DNA from: Bryobacteraceae bacterium
GTDB lineage: Bacteria > Acidobacteriota > Terriglobia > Bryobacterales > Bryobacteraceae
Length of the DNA: 64,000 nt
Direction: 5' to 3'
Assembly: GCA_023384675.1 (NCBI GenBank)
Contig: JAHDVK010000011.1
Coordinates: 124,001 to 188,000 of the forward strand
Position 1 is the stretch's first letter. The number at the start of each line of letters is the position of its first letter. Both the position numbers and the translations under genes were made by a program. The notes beneath the pieces were generated by a model that saw only the letters and a program-made list of their open reading frames with translations, had not been told where the DNA came from and did no database searches. Positions 25,793 through 34,509 of this stretch are shown here, piece by piece.

Positions 25793-27898
25793 ATGCTAAC
25801 CGCGCCGCGCCGCCGCCCGCGCCGGACTGCCGCTCCGGCCAAACAAAACCTGCACGACCCGGCTCTCTACGTGAACCGCGAGCTGAGCATGCTCGCCTTT
25901 CAGCGGCGCGTGCTGGAGGAGGCGCAGGACGAGGGCAACCCGCTGCTGGAGCGCATCAAATTTCTTTCCATCGTTGGCTCCAACCTGAACGAGTTTTTCA
26001 TGGTGCGCGTCGCGGGGCTGTTCAGCCAACTGGAATCGGGCGTGCTCGAGACCGGTCCGGACGGCATGACGCCGGCACAGCAACTGGAGGCCATTCGCCT
26101 CGAGTACGAGCAACTCCTGCTCGATTGCCACGACTGCCTGAAAAAGGTGCTTGCCGAACTCGAACAGCAAGGCATTCGCGTGGTGGACTACGCGCGGCTC
26201 ACTGTCGAAGAGCGCGCCGCCGCCCGCCAGTATTTCGAAGACACCATTTACCCGGTGCTCACTCCACTCGCCTTCGATCCTGGCCGGCCTTTTCCGCACA
26301 TTTCAAATCTCAGCCTGAATCTCTCGGTCCTCATTCGCGACCCCGAGGGCAATGAGCGCTTTGCGCGTATCAAGGTGCCCGACAAGCTGCCGCAGTTGAT
26401 TCCGCTGCGCAAGAACTTGCTGGGGCGCGCCGGTCCGCTCACTCTGGTTTGGATCGAGCAGGTGATCGAAGCGCATCTGGACGCGCTCTTTCCCGGCATG
26501 CGCATTCTGGAATCGCATCCGTTCCACGTCACGCGCGACGCCGAGATGGAGATCCAGGAACTTGAATCGGCCGACCTGCTCGAAGAAGTCGAAGAAGGTG
26601 TGCGCCAGCGGCGATTTGGCGCGGTCGTCCGTCTCATGGTGCATACGGGCATGCCCGATTCGATCCTGGACATTCTCAAGACCAACCTCGAGATCGACAA
26701 CACGGAAGTTTTCCACGTGAACGGCCCGCTCGCGTTGAACCGCCTGCGCGACCTGGCCGCGCTCGACCGGCCCGAACTGAAGGACCCGCCCTTCACCCCT
26801 CGCACGCCCCGGCAGTTGCAGGGCGACGATGACATCTTCACCGCCATCCGCCGCAACGACATCCTGCTTCATCATCCTTTCGACTCCTTTCAGCCCGTGG
26901 TGGACTTCCTGCGTACCGCCGCGCGCGACCCGCAAGTCCTGGCCATCAAGATGACGCTCTATCGCGTCGGGCCGAAGTCGCCGGTGGTCCAGGCGCTGCT
27001 CGACGCCAACCGCAGCGGAAAGCAGGTCGCGGTGCTCGTGGAGTTGAAGGCCCGCTTCGACGAGGAGAGCAATATCGAATGGGCGCGCGCGCTGGAAGGC
27101 GAGGGCGTGCATGTGGTCTACGGGCTCATCGGCCTGAAGGTGCATGCCAAGGTGGCGCTGGTGGTGCGGCAGGAAGGCGGCGCGGTGCGGCGCTATCTGC
27201 ATCTCGGCACCGGCAATTACAACGCGGTGACCGCGCAGATCTACACCGACCTGGGCCTGCTCACCTGTGACGACGAAATGGGCGCCGACGCCACCGACCT
27301 GTTCAACTACCTCACTGGCTATTCGGCGAAGAACGATTACCGGAAACTACTGGTAGCGCCGGTGAATCTGCGGCGAAGCCTGGAATCGCTGATTCAGCGC
27401 GAAATCGATCACGCGCGCGCCGGCCGCGAAGCCCGGCTGATTCTCAAGACCAACGCCCTGGTGGATGGCCGCATCATCCGGCTGTTGTATCAGGCTTCGC
27501 AGGCGGGCGTTCAGGTGGATCTGCTCGTCCGGGGCATCTGCTGCCTGCGCCCCGGGATTCCCGGACTCAGCGACAGAATTCATGTCGTCAGCATTGTCGG
27601 CCGCTTTCTCGAACATACCCGCATGTATTATTTCCGCAACAGCGGCGAGGACGAGATCTATCTCGGCTCCGCCGACCTGATGCCGCGCAACATCAACCGG
27701 CGCGTCGAGACGCTGTTCCCCTTGCGCCGCGCGGCGATGGTGAAATACCTGCGTGACCGCGTGCTCGCCACGTATTTGAAGGACAACCTCAAGGCCCGAA
27801 TCATGAACGCCGCCGGGGAGTATCCGCGCGCGGAACGCAATGGCCGCGAGAACGCCGTGAACGCGCAAGCGGCCCTGCTGGCCCGCCGCAATCCGTGA
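25793..27898 (+). CDS. ppk1: Polyphosphate kinase 1
   Basis: Ppk1 reversibly makes inorganic polyphosphate from ATP. The 701-residue length is typical. After a basic N-terminal tail the family opening Y-V-N-R-E-L-S-M-L-A-F is present, followed by the middle domains. Two phospholipase-D-like catalytic domains carry the phosphoaccepting His (H451 in L-K-V-H-A-K) and a second conserved His (H608 in L-E-H-T-R-M). The later motif G-S-A-D-L-M-P-R-N is also seen. A ppx gene is not nearby. The start is the first ATG in frame. Confidence 0.97.
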   Translation: MLTAPRRRPRRTAAPAKQNLHDPALYVNRELSMLAFQRRVLEEAQDEGNPLLERIKFLSIVGSNLNEFFMVRVAGLFSQLESGVLETGPDGMTPAQQLEAIRLEYEQLLLDCHDCLKKVLAELEQQGIRVVDYARLTVEERAAARQYFEDTIYPVLTPLAFDPGRPFPHISNLSLNLSVLIRDPEGNERFARIKVPDKLPQLIPLRKNLLGRAGPLTLVWIEQVIEAHLDALFPGMRILESHPFHVTRDAEMEIQELESADLLEEVEEGVRQRRFGAVVRLMVHTGMPDSILDILKTNLEIDNTEVFHVNGPLALNRLRDLAALDRPELKDPPFTPRTPRQLQGDDDIFTAIRRNDILLHHPFDSFQPVVDFLRTAARDPQVLAIKMTLYRVGPKSPVVQALLDANRSGKQVAVLVELKARFDEESNIEWARALEGEGVHVVYGLIGLKVHAKVALVVRQEGGAVRRYLHLGTGNYNAVTAQIYTDLGLLTCDDEMGADATDLFNYLTGYSAKNDYRKLLVAPVNLRRSLESLIQREIDHARAGREARLILKTNALVDGRIIRLLYQASQAGVQVDLLVRGICCLRPGIPGLSDRIHVVSIVGRFLEHTRMYYFRNSGEDEIYLGSADLMPRNINRRVETLFPLRRAAMVKYLRDRVLATYLKDNLKARIMNAAGEYPRAERNGRENAVNAQAALLARRNP

Positions 27899-27955
27899 GG
27901 AGCTCCGTTTTCGCGAAACCTGGAATCGGGGCGCGGGGTCCAAAATCATAGTCGT

Positions 27956-28711
27956 ATGCGCCGTTCGTTCGCCTTGATTCTGTCGCTGTTCGCCGTGCTG
28001 CCCGCCGGCGGCGCAGGCCGGCGTTTGCAGCGAGCCGACATCGCCACGCCGGCGCCCCTACCCCCGGACAGTCTGCTGATTGTGGGGTTCCTGGGCGGCT
28101 GGGAGGCTTGGGATCATCCCAACCGCTCCGTCCGCCAGCTTGCGTTGCGGTTGCGGGACACGGCGCCGGACAGCGTTTTCGTCGAGACCGCCGATAACCG
28201 CAGCCGCGGCACGGTTCGCAAGTTCATCCGCGAGGCGCTGGACCGCGATGGAAACGGAAAGCTGGAGCCCGAGGAGGCCCGCGCCGCCCAGATCATCTGC
28301 TACGGGCAGAGTTTCGGCGCCGCCGCCTGCGTTCATCTCGCGCGCGAACTGCAGCGTTGGAATGTGCCCGTGCGGCTGACCGTGCAAATCGACAGCGTGG
28401 GCCGCCGCGACCACACCATCCCGGCGAATGTCCGTCGCGCGGTGAACCTTTACCAGCGCGATCCCGGCCCCATCCGCGGCCGCGCCCGCATCCGCGCGGC
28501 AGATCCGTCAAGAACGACCATTCTGGCCAATCTTCGCCACACATATCTCTTCCGCGACATCGACCTTTCGAACTACCCGCCGGCCGCCCGGCGTTTTGCC
28601 ATCTCGCATTGGAAAATGGATAATGATCCGCTCGTCTGGGCCGAAGTGGAAGGCTTCATTCGGGCGGAAATCGCCTTTTGGCTGTCAGAACAATTGCATT
28701 TTCAACCATGA
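27956..28711 (+). CDS. Secreted alpha/beta-hydrolase-like protein with an inserted EF-hand loop
   Basis: A 251-residue protein with a signal peptide of about 20 residues. A nucleophile-elbow-like sequence Y-G-Q-S-F-G-A-A (S119) suggests a lipase-like fold. Just before it lies a textbook EF-hand loop: D96, D98, N100, K102, E104 and E107 occupy the calcium positions. I find no convincing acid/His pair by eye and no named family. The stop overlaps the next secreted protein by 4 nt, so the two are translationally coupled. Confidence 0.6.
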   Translation: MRRSFALILSLFAVLPAGGAGRRLQRADIATPAPLPPDSLLIVGFLGGWEAWDHPNRSVRQLALRLRDTAPDSVFVETADNRSRGTVRKFIREALDRDGNGKLEPEEARAAQIICYGQSFGAAACVHLARELQRWNVPVRLTVQIDSVGRRDHTIPANVRRAVNLYQRDPGPIRGRARIRAADPSRTTILANLRHTYLFRDIDLSNYPPAARRFAISHWKMDNDPLVWAEVEGFIRAEIAFWLSEQLHFQP

Positions 28712-29850
28712 AACACGTCCTTGCCGTTCTCTTGTCATTCAACCTTGCGCTCGCGCAGGATCCCGCCGCGTGGCCGCCGTCCGCGGACCCGGCCGATCCC
28801 GCGCCGGTGAGCCTCGCCGATCTCGAAAAACTCGAGCGCCGCTACCGGGAGCAGCTCGAAACCCAGCAAAAGGCTCTCGACGACGTTACGCGTGAGATCC
28901 AACGCCTGAAATCCGAGAAGACCTCGCTCGAAGACTACAAGAAGATTCAAGAAAGCAAGGAAGCCCACCAGCTCGAGTTCAACTGGACCAAAATCAGCGA
29001 GCGCATCGACAAAGCCGCCGCCTACTACGACCTCGCCTGGCAGTTCACCGAAAGCTCCGGCTCGGTTCTGGAGATTTCCGATGGCATGTTTAAGGCCCTG
29101 AATGCGCTCGCTTCCCAGGAAACCCCCATCGCCGCCGACCGCCTCAACAAAGCCATGGATTTCCTCGAAAACGAAGCCCGGAAGCGGAAACGAATGGAGA
29201 TCGCGGGCGTGGTGAGCCAGGGCGCGGTGAACATGCTGAAGCTTGATCTCGGCGTGAACCTGCTGCAGCAGTTCCAGGGCAAGACCGACGACTACCGCGG
29301 CAGCTACCGCACGCTGCTCTGCCTGAAGGAATTCCACATGCGCCAGGGCGCGAACCGCAATCTGTTCCGGGCGCAGCTGAAGGCGCTCGAGGAGCAGCGC
29401 ACGCGCAATCTCACCGCCGTGGATTCGCTGAACGCGAAGCTCCGCGACCTGGTGACGCCGCAGGGCGTATCGAAGAACATTACCGCGCAGGAGTTCCGCA
29501 CGCGCGCGAAGGACTATTTCCTCTCGCTGAAGCCGCCGAAGACGGACGTCGTGGTGGCGAATGCGCCCTGGTCCTACGCCGAAACCCGTCTCGAAGCCAC
29601 CTGGAGCCTTTTGCGCGAATCACAGCGCGTGATCCGGCAGTATCTGGCTTTTGTCGATGCCCTCGAGAACTTCGCCGCGAACAACGCGGGCTATCTGAGC
29701 GAATTGCGCGAGCCGTGCTCGATCGACAGCACGCTGCGCTATGAAGTGGGCGGGTCGATTGATGAATTCCAGCGCGCCAGCCAGAGCTTTGCCGCCGCGA
29801 AGGCGCGCATCCAGAAATCCGCTCCGGTGCAGGTGCTGCTGGACCTGTAA
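28708..29850 (+). CDS. Secreted coiled-coil protein of unknown function
   Basis: The start at 28708 overlaps the preceding stop as ATGA and begins with a clear signal peptide (MKHVLAVLLSFNLALAQ). The 380-residue product is mainly helical. A charged coiled coil spans about residues 38-85, followed by further amphipathic helices. There are no membrane segments after the signal and few cysteines. I do not recognise a family; it may be a periplasmic partner of the EF-hand protein encoded just before it. Confidence 0.65.
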   Translation: MKHVLAVLLSFNLALAQDPAAWPPSADPADPAPVSLADLEKLERRYREQLETQQKALDDVTREIQRLKSEKTSLEDYKKIQESKEAHQLEFNWTKISERIDKAAAYYDLAWQFTESSGSVLEISDGMFKALNALASQETPIAADRLNKAMDFLENEARKRKRMEIAGVVSQGAVNMLKLDLGVNLLQQFQGKTDDYRGSYRTLLCLKEFHMRQGANRNLFRAQLKALEEQRTRNLTAVDSLNAKLRDLVTPQGVSKNITAQEFRTRAKDYFLSLKPPKTDVVVANAPWSYAETRLEATWSLLRESQRVIRQYLAFVDALENFAANNAGYLSELREPCSIDSTLRYEVGGSIDEFQRASQSFAAAKARIQKSAPVQVLLDL

Positions 29851-29857
29851 GGAATGC

Positions 29858-30313
29858 TCACCAGTGCCCGCGCCGGGTGGCTTCCTCGATCTGGCTGAAT
29901 TTCACCCGCTCCTCGCCGGGCGGGCGGGTGCTCATCCACAGAACGGCCACCAGGGAAAGCAGCCCCCAGGCCACCAGCAGCACCACGAGCGAAGCCACGT
30001 GTTCGCCCCACCAGGGCGGATCGGGCGGAAACTGCCTGATCACCGCCTTGCTCAACGTCCGCTCGATACCCGCAGCCACGGGCGAGAGCGTCAGAATGGT
30101 GGACCAGTGTACGCGCCGGTGAGTGAGCGCGCTGAAATCGGTCCCGAAGTGGATGTGCAGGGAGCGCAGCATGGGATCGTCGTCGCCCGGTTGCAGACGG
30201 ACGCGCACCGGAACTTCGATCTCCGGCGTCACCTCCTCGGGCCGAAGCCCGAGATGGGCCGAAACGATGCTGCGGACCACAGCGGGGTCCGCCGTCCGGA
30301 CTACTTCCACCAA
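29858..30313 (-). CDS. Single-pass membrane protein of unknown function
   Basis: A 151-residue protein with a soluble N-terminal domain (about 1-100) and one strong membrane segment (about 106-127, V-A-S-L-V-V-L-L-V-A-W-G), followed by a short charged tail. The first 13 nt overlap the end of the upstream beta-propeller gene, which suggests coupled translation. It resembles the small membrane proteins linked to lipoprotein FliF/YscJ-like rings only vaguely, and I do not assign it. Confidence 0.6.
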   Translation of the reverse strand: MVEVVRTADPAVVRSIVSAHLGLRPEEVTPEIEVPVRVRLQPGDDDPMLRSLHIHFGTDFSALTHRRVHWSTILTLSPVAAGIERTLSKAVIRQFPPDPPWWGEHVASLVVLLVAWGLLSLVAVLWMSTRPPGEERVKFSQIEEATRRGHW

Positions 30314-31353
30314 CCTTCGCCCTCCACCGTGTGCAAATCGATCATCGACACGCCCTCCCCTTTTCGTCCGTCGTTGAAGATCACGTACCGGCCGTTCCGG
30401 CTGAACGACGCGTGGGCGTGGACGCGCTTCTCGCCGCGCAGGTTGGTAATCAGGAGTTTACGGTTGCCGGTGGCTGCTTCCATGAGCCAGAGGTTGCCGG
30501 GCATGTCGTCCACCACCAGAACCTTCCCGTCGGCGCGGGCGGCGGTGTGCCAATAGTCGCCCGGCAGCAGGCGCGCCGTGCCTTCGCTGTCGGCAATCAG
30601 GATGCCCACTTTGTCCACGATCAGCGTCATGCCGCCGGTGCCGGGGATCCATGCCTCATGCGTCACCCACTCTTTCAGCGGGGTGAACCACATCTTGGGG
30701 TCGGGCCGGGCATAGAAAGGGCGGTTGGCGGTGCCGTCGGCGTTGACGAGCCAGGTGCGCTGGGGGGCATAGCCGCCAGTCTCCCACACGTAGAAGATCT
30801 TGTCCTCGAGCGGATGGTGCTGGACATGCCCGATGCGGAAACCCTGGCTGACCACCGCGCGGCAGGCGCCGGTGTCGAGATCCATGAGACCAATTTCCCA
30901 GTTATGGTCGTCCTTCTGGTAGGAGAGCGTCACCCGGCGAAGGTCTGGCGAAAACGTGGGCTGGCCGTAGCCGCCCCAGTGGGCCGCCGGCGCTCTTCCC
31001 ACCTGCCGCTCGTTGCGCGTGGCGAGGTTGAGTTCCGTGAGCACGCCGGCGCGCCAGTAGTAGGTCAGGTCCTTGTCGCGAGGATGCGGCGCGGCGGCAG
31101 CGGCGGCGACGCCCTCGCCCGTGGTCAGCCGTTCCAGGCGAGTTGTCGCCACCTCGTAGCTGTGGACCTGCCCATCCACGGCGAGAATCACGTAGCGGTC
31201 ATCCGCGGTGAAGTTAGAGAAGTGATAGTACAGATTCGAGGCCCGCTGCCCGGGAGAGGCCAGCGGGCGGCTTTCCACGCCGGTAATGGGGTCGCGGTCG
31301 GCCGCGGAGAGAGACAAGCCGAGAATAATCAGGTATATTGGTAAGTGCTGCAT
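30301..31353 (-). CDS. Secreted beta-propeller protein, oligogalacturonate-lyase-like (PL22-like)
   Basis: The start at 31353 (MQHLPIYLIILGLS) gives a signal peptide; earlier in-frame starts would cross into the region of rpmB. The 350-residue product has repeated F-S/T-x-D-x-R-Y/R-V blades. A stretch H-V-Q-H-H-P-L-E-D, R-T-W-L-V-N-A-D-G-T and V-T-H-E-A-W-x-P resembles the catalytic face of oligogalacturonate lyases, which use His residues and Mn. With the pectate lyase gene elsewhere in the window a role in pectin fragment breakdown is plausible. A generic TolB-like propeller is the alternative. Confidence 0.6.
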   Translation of the reverse strand: MQHLPIYLIILGLSLSAADRDPITGVESRPLASPGQRASNLYYHFSNFTADDRYVILAVDGQVHSYEVATTRLERLTTGEGVAAAAAAPHPRDKDLTYYWRAGVLTELNLATRNERQVGRAPAAHWGGYGQPTFSPDLRRVTLSYQKDDHNWEIGLMDLDTGACRAVVSQGFRIGHVQHHPLEDKIFYVWETGGYAPQRTWLVNADGTANRPFYARPDPKMWFTPLKEWVTHEAWIPGTGGMTLIVDKVGILIADSEGTARLLPGDYWHTAARADGKVLVVDDMPGNLWLMEAATGNRKLLITNLRGEKRVHAHASFSRNGRYVIFNDGRKGEGVSMIDLHTVEGEGWWK

Positions 31354-31453
31354 GAAGCGGTCCGTTGTGGCGCGAGTGCGCCTGCATCGGTTATACTTCA
31401 TGGAAGGGATTCCCCGCATTCCCCTCAGCGTAATTTCCTTGGAGTGAGCCATT

Positions 31454-31690
31454 ATGTCGAAGTATTGTCCTGTGACTGGAAAGCGCCCGGTGAGCGGGAA
31501 CAGGGTGTCGCACGCCAACAACAAAACGAAGCGTGTTTTTGAGCCGAATCTGCACGAAAAACGCATCTGGTCGCCTGCCGAGGGCCGTTTCATCCGGATG
31601 CGGTTGACGGCGAAGGCGCTGAAGATTATGGACAAGCGTGGCGTGGACGCCGTGCTGGCCGACATGAAAAAGCAGGGCGTAAAGTACTAA
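31454..31690 (+). CDS. rpmB: Large-subunit ribosomal protein bL28
   Basis: A 78-residue basic protein beginning [16 protein letters not shown], with N-K-T-K-R-V-F-x-P-N-L and the later R-L-T-A-K-A-L-K, all characteristic of bL28. Only one Cys is present, so this is the zinc-free form. It is followed 12 nt later by rpmG and then by a terminator, giving a compact two-gene unit. The upstream region has a TATACT -10-like hexamer at 31392-31397 without a good -35. Confidence 0.97.
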   Translation: MSKYCPVTGKRPVSGNRVSHANNKTKRVFEPNLHEKRIWSPAEGRFIRMRLTAKALKIMDKRGVDAVLADMKKQGVKY

Positions 31691-31702
31691 GGAGTCAGAA
31701 CA

Positions 31703-31858
31703 ATGCCGCGCATTCTCATCCGTCTCGTTTCCACGGCTGGCACGGGCCACTTCTACACCACTTCGAAGAACCCGAAGACCAAGACCGAGAAGATGCTGAT
31801 CAAGAAGTACGATCCCACCATCCGCAAGCACGTCGACTACAAAGAACAGAAGATCTGA
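31703..31858 (+). CDS. rpmG: Large-subunit ribosomal protein bL33
   Basis: A 51-residue basic protein beginning [20 protein letters not shown], followed by K-N-P-K-T-K-T-E-K and K-K-Y-D-P-x-x-R-K-H, the standard bL33 sequence. It contains no cysteine, so it is the zinc-independent type. The AAGGAG ribosome-binding site and short gap tie it to rpmB. Confidence 0.96.
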   Translation: MPRILIRLVSTAGTGHFYTTSKNPKTKTEKMLIKKYDPTIRKHVDYKEQKI

Positions 31859-31887
31859 CCGCTCGAATTCGAAGCGTCTCTTCAACG

Positions 31888-31928
31888 CGCCCCGGTCCCG
31901 CATCCACGCGGCCGGGGCGTTCTTGTTT
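31888..31928 (+). terminator. Intrinsic terminator after rpmB-rpmG
   Basis: CGCCCCGG (31888-31895) pairs with CCGGGGCG (31912-31919), an 8-bp GC stem with a 16-nt loop, followed by a T-rich tract (TTCTTGTTT). This is a good Rho-independent terminator just after the bL33 stop codon. Confidence 0.8.
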
Positions 31929-31940
31929 ATGCTGGTAGCT

Positions 31941-33263
31941 ATGAAACATCCGGGCGTCGTGTTATTTACGTCTCTGGCTTTCGTGGTCTCCCTCTTCGCG
32001 GAAGTCCCCGGCGACTGGCCCCGCTGGCGCGGACCGTTCGACACGGGCGTGGCCCGCGGCGATGCGCCCCTGGAGTGGAGCGACACCAGGAACGTCGCCT
32101 GGAAATTGGCGGTGCCCGGCCTGGGCAACTCCTCACCGGTCATCTGGGGCGACAAACTATTCCTGACCAGCGCCGTTCCCGTCGCGGCCGGACCCGGCCA
32201 GACCGGCGACGGCGCGGGCGGTTTCGGCCAGGGCGCCCGCGGCCCGCAGCCCACGCATAAGCTCACCGTTATGGCGGTGGACCGGAAGTCGGGAAAGGTT
32301 GTCTGGGAGAAAGTTGCCAAGACGGTCACCCCGCATGAAGGGTACCACCGCCGCTACGGCTCCTTTGCCTCCAACTCGCCGGTTACCGACGGCAAGCGCC
32401 TTTATACTTTCTTCGGCTCGCGCGGCGCCTATTGCTACGACCTCGACGGCAACCTGATCTGGGAGTACGACCCCGGCGTGGAGATGCGAATGCGCAACGC
32501 CTTCGGAGAAGGCACCGCCGCCGTGCTGGACCAGGATACGCTGCTGCTCAACTTCGACCACGAAGGGCCTTCCTTTCTGGTTGCGCTGGACGCCGCCAGT
32601 GGCAAAGTCCGCTGGAAGGTGGACCGGGACGAGATCAGCAACTGGTCGCCCCCGCTCGTCATCACTCATAACGGTGTGCGGCAGGCGATCCTGGCTGCGC
32701 CCAATAGGGTCCGTGCGTACAACATGGCCAGCGGCGAAGTGCTGTGGGAATGCGCGGGCCTCGGCCACAACACGATCCCCGCACCCGTCCACTTCAAGGA
32801 CACCGTAATCGTGATGAGCGGCTACCGCAACCCCAATATGATGGCCATCAAACTGGGGGGCAAGGGCGACCTCACCGGCACCGATGCCGTCACCTGGTCC
32901 ACCACGCGCGGCGCGGCCTACACAGCCTCGCCGGTCCTGCATGACGGCCGCCTCTACGTGATCATGGATTCCGGGTTGTTCTCCTGCTTCGACGCCGCCA
33001 CCGGCAAACCCGATTACGAGCGCACCCGCCTGCCCAAGCCCTACAATTTCAAAGCTTCGCCCGTCGCCGCCAACGGCAGGATTTATCTTTCGACCGAGGA
33101 GGGCGACGTCGTGGTGATCAAGGCGGGTGGCACCTTCGAGGTGCTGGCCACGAACACTCTGGCCGACCAGAGTTTCATCTCCTCGCCCGCGTTTTCCGGA
33201 GGCGATATCTACCTGCGCAGCACGACCCACCTGTTCGCTATTCGCGGCGGCGCCGCGCGCTAA
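31941..33263 (+). CDS. Secreted PQQ-like beta-propeller repeat protein
   Basis: The start at 31941 (MKHPGVVLF) yields a signal peptide; in-frame starts at 31923 and 31929 are less likely because they fall in or beside the rpmG terminator. The 440-residue product has repeated V-x-A-L-D-A-A-S-G-K-V-x-W-type blades of PQQ-dehydrogenase/BamB-like propellers. It opens with D-W-P-R-W-R-G-P, a phrase common in planctomycete and acidobacterial members. The Cys pairs and catalytic Asp of true quinoprotein dehydrogenases are not evident, so it is probably a binding or scaffold protein. Confidence 0.85.
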   Translation: MKHPGVVLFTSLAFVVSLFAEVPGDWPRWRGPFDTGVARGDAPLEWSDTRNVAWKLAVPGLGNSSPVIWGDKLFLTSAVPVAAGPGQTGDGAGGFGQGARGPQPTHKLTVMAVDRKSGKVVWEKVAKTVTPHEGYHRRYGSFASNSPVTDGKRLYTFFGSRGAYCYDLDGNLIWEYDPGVEMRMRNAFGEGTAAVLDQDTLLLNFDHEGPSFLVALDAASGKVRWKVDRDEISNWSPPLVITHNGVRQAILAAPNRVRAYNMASGEVLWECAGLGHNTIPAPVHFKDTVIVMSGYRNPNMMAIKLGGKGDLTGTDAVTWSTTRGAAYTASPVLHDGRLYVIMDSGLFSCFDAATGKPDYERTRLPKPYNFKASPVAANGRIYLSTEEGDVVVIKAGGTFEVLATNTLADQSFISSPAFSGGDIYLRSTTHLFAIRGGAAR

Positions 33264-33272
33264 GCTCGGTTC

Positions 33273-34493
33273 ATGGGCTCCGGCAACCTGCCACATCCGC
33301 TCGCCGGCCAACTTGCCGAACTGCGCCGCAAGATCGCGCGCCTCGAAGCCCGCACGCCGGCGCCGCGCACGCCTGCCGCGCTCGCCCAAGGCCAGGAATG
33401 TTCGACGCCCGCGGGCGCGCACTGGCGCATGCGGCGCTCCTGGCCCGCGCATTTCCGCCACGGGACCGCCGATGTCGGCGCATTGAGCGAACTGCCCGCG
33501 ACACTGCTTGACGTGTTGAGCGAGGACTCCGGCTGGAGTGCGCCGCCCGAGCGCTGGGCCTTCGTCGATACCGAAACCAGCGGGCTTGCGGGCGGCTCCG
33601 GCACCTTCGCCTTCCTGATAGGCGGCGGAGCCATCACCAGCGGCGGCTTCGTCGTGGATCAATTCTTCCTGCGCGAGCCGGGCGAGGAGGCTTCGCTGCT
33701 TGAAGGCTTTACCGAATGGCTCGCCGGGTTCGACGTCCTTGTCACTTACAACGGGCGCGCTTTCGATATCCCCCTGCTCGAAACCCGCTACCGCCTGTGC
33801 CGGATGAAGCCGCCCTTCGCCCGGCTGCGGCATATCGACCTGTTGTATTCCGCCCGCCGCCTGTGGCGGCTCGCGCTCGAACGCTGCCGGCTGCAGGATC
33901 TCGAAGTGCGCATCCTGGGCTTCGAGCGGATGGACGATGTGGGCGGCAACCTGATCCCGCAACTCTACTTCGACTTCCTCCGCACGGGCAACGCCCGCCC
34001 CCTGAACGGCGTGTTCGAACACAATGCGCTGGACATTCTCTCGCTCGCCTGCCTGGCCGCGATCGTGCCCACCGCTTTCCGCGACCCCGCCCGGCTGCGC
34101 TCTGCCGCCGAGATGCTCGGCATCGCGCGCTGGCTGCGCGCGGAACAGCGATTTGAAGAGGCGCTCGCTCTCATGCGCGAAGCGGTGAAGAGGCCGTTGA
34201 GCGAACCTTTGCTTTATGAGACGCTCTGGCACATGGCCGACATGGAGCGGCGGCTCAAGCGTGACGATGCGGCGGTGGCGCTGTGGAGCGAGCTTTCCAC
34301 GGCCGGCAACCGCTACCAGGCTCAGGCCTTGGAACGCCTGGCGATCCATTACGAGCACCGCGAGCGGAACTTTTCGATGGCGCTCGAGATGACGCGCGCC
34401 GCCCTGGGGCTGGACGCGACGGAGTCGCTCAAAAAGCGTCAAAAACGGCTCGAAATGCGCCAAAAAACGCCAAGAAACGCACGTTTGTTGTGA
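33273..34493 (+). CDS. RNase H-like (YprB/DEDD) exonuclease with C-terminal TPR-like region
   Basis: A 406-residue protein. Residues about 93-260 form an RNase H-fold exonuclease domain of the YprB type: F-V-D-T-E-T-S-G (D99, E101), T-Y-N-G-R-A-F-D-I-P (D165) and E-H-N-A-L-D-I-L-S-L give the DEDD acids. The C-terminal 140 residues are helical, TPR-like repeats (R-x-E-x-A-L-A-L-M-R). Such proteins are predicted 3'-5' nucleases acting on DNA or RNA. It starts 9 nt after the propeller gene and converges on the HDOD gene. Confidence 0.85.
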   Translation: MGSGNLPHPLAGQLAELRRKIARLEARTPAPRTPAALAQGQECSTPAGAHWRMRRSWPAHFRHGTADVGALSELPATLLDVLSEDSGWSAPPERWAFVDTETSGLAGGSGTFAFLIGGGAITSGGFVVDQFFLREPGEEASLLEGFTEWLAGFDVLVTYNGRAFDIPLLETRYRLCRMKPPFARLRHIDLLYSARRLWRLALERCRLQDLEVRILGFERMDDVGGNLIPQLYFDFLRTGNARPLNGVFEHNALDILSLACLAAIVPTAFRDPARLRSAAEMLGIARWLRAEQRFEEALALMREAVKRPLSEPLLYETLWHMADMERRLKRDDAAVALWSELSTAGNRYQAQALERLAIHYEHRERNFSMALEMTRAALGLDATESLKKRQKRLEMRQKTPRNARLL

Positions 34494-34509
34494 TGGCCGG
34501 ACCGGGGCG

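Noticed and set aside
28873-29001. Repeated lysine- and glutamate-rich codons suggesting a tandem repeat
   Set aside because: This is simply the coiled-coil part of the secreted helical protein; there is no regular DNA repeat unit.
32157-34463. A 768-codon minus-strand frame opposite the PQQ-like and RNase H-like genes
   Set aside because: The plus-strand genes carry family motifs and catalytic residues; the antisense frame is a by-product of high GC at third positions.
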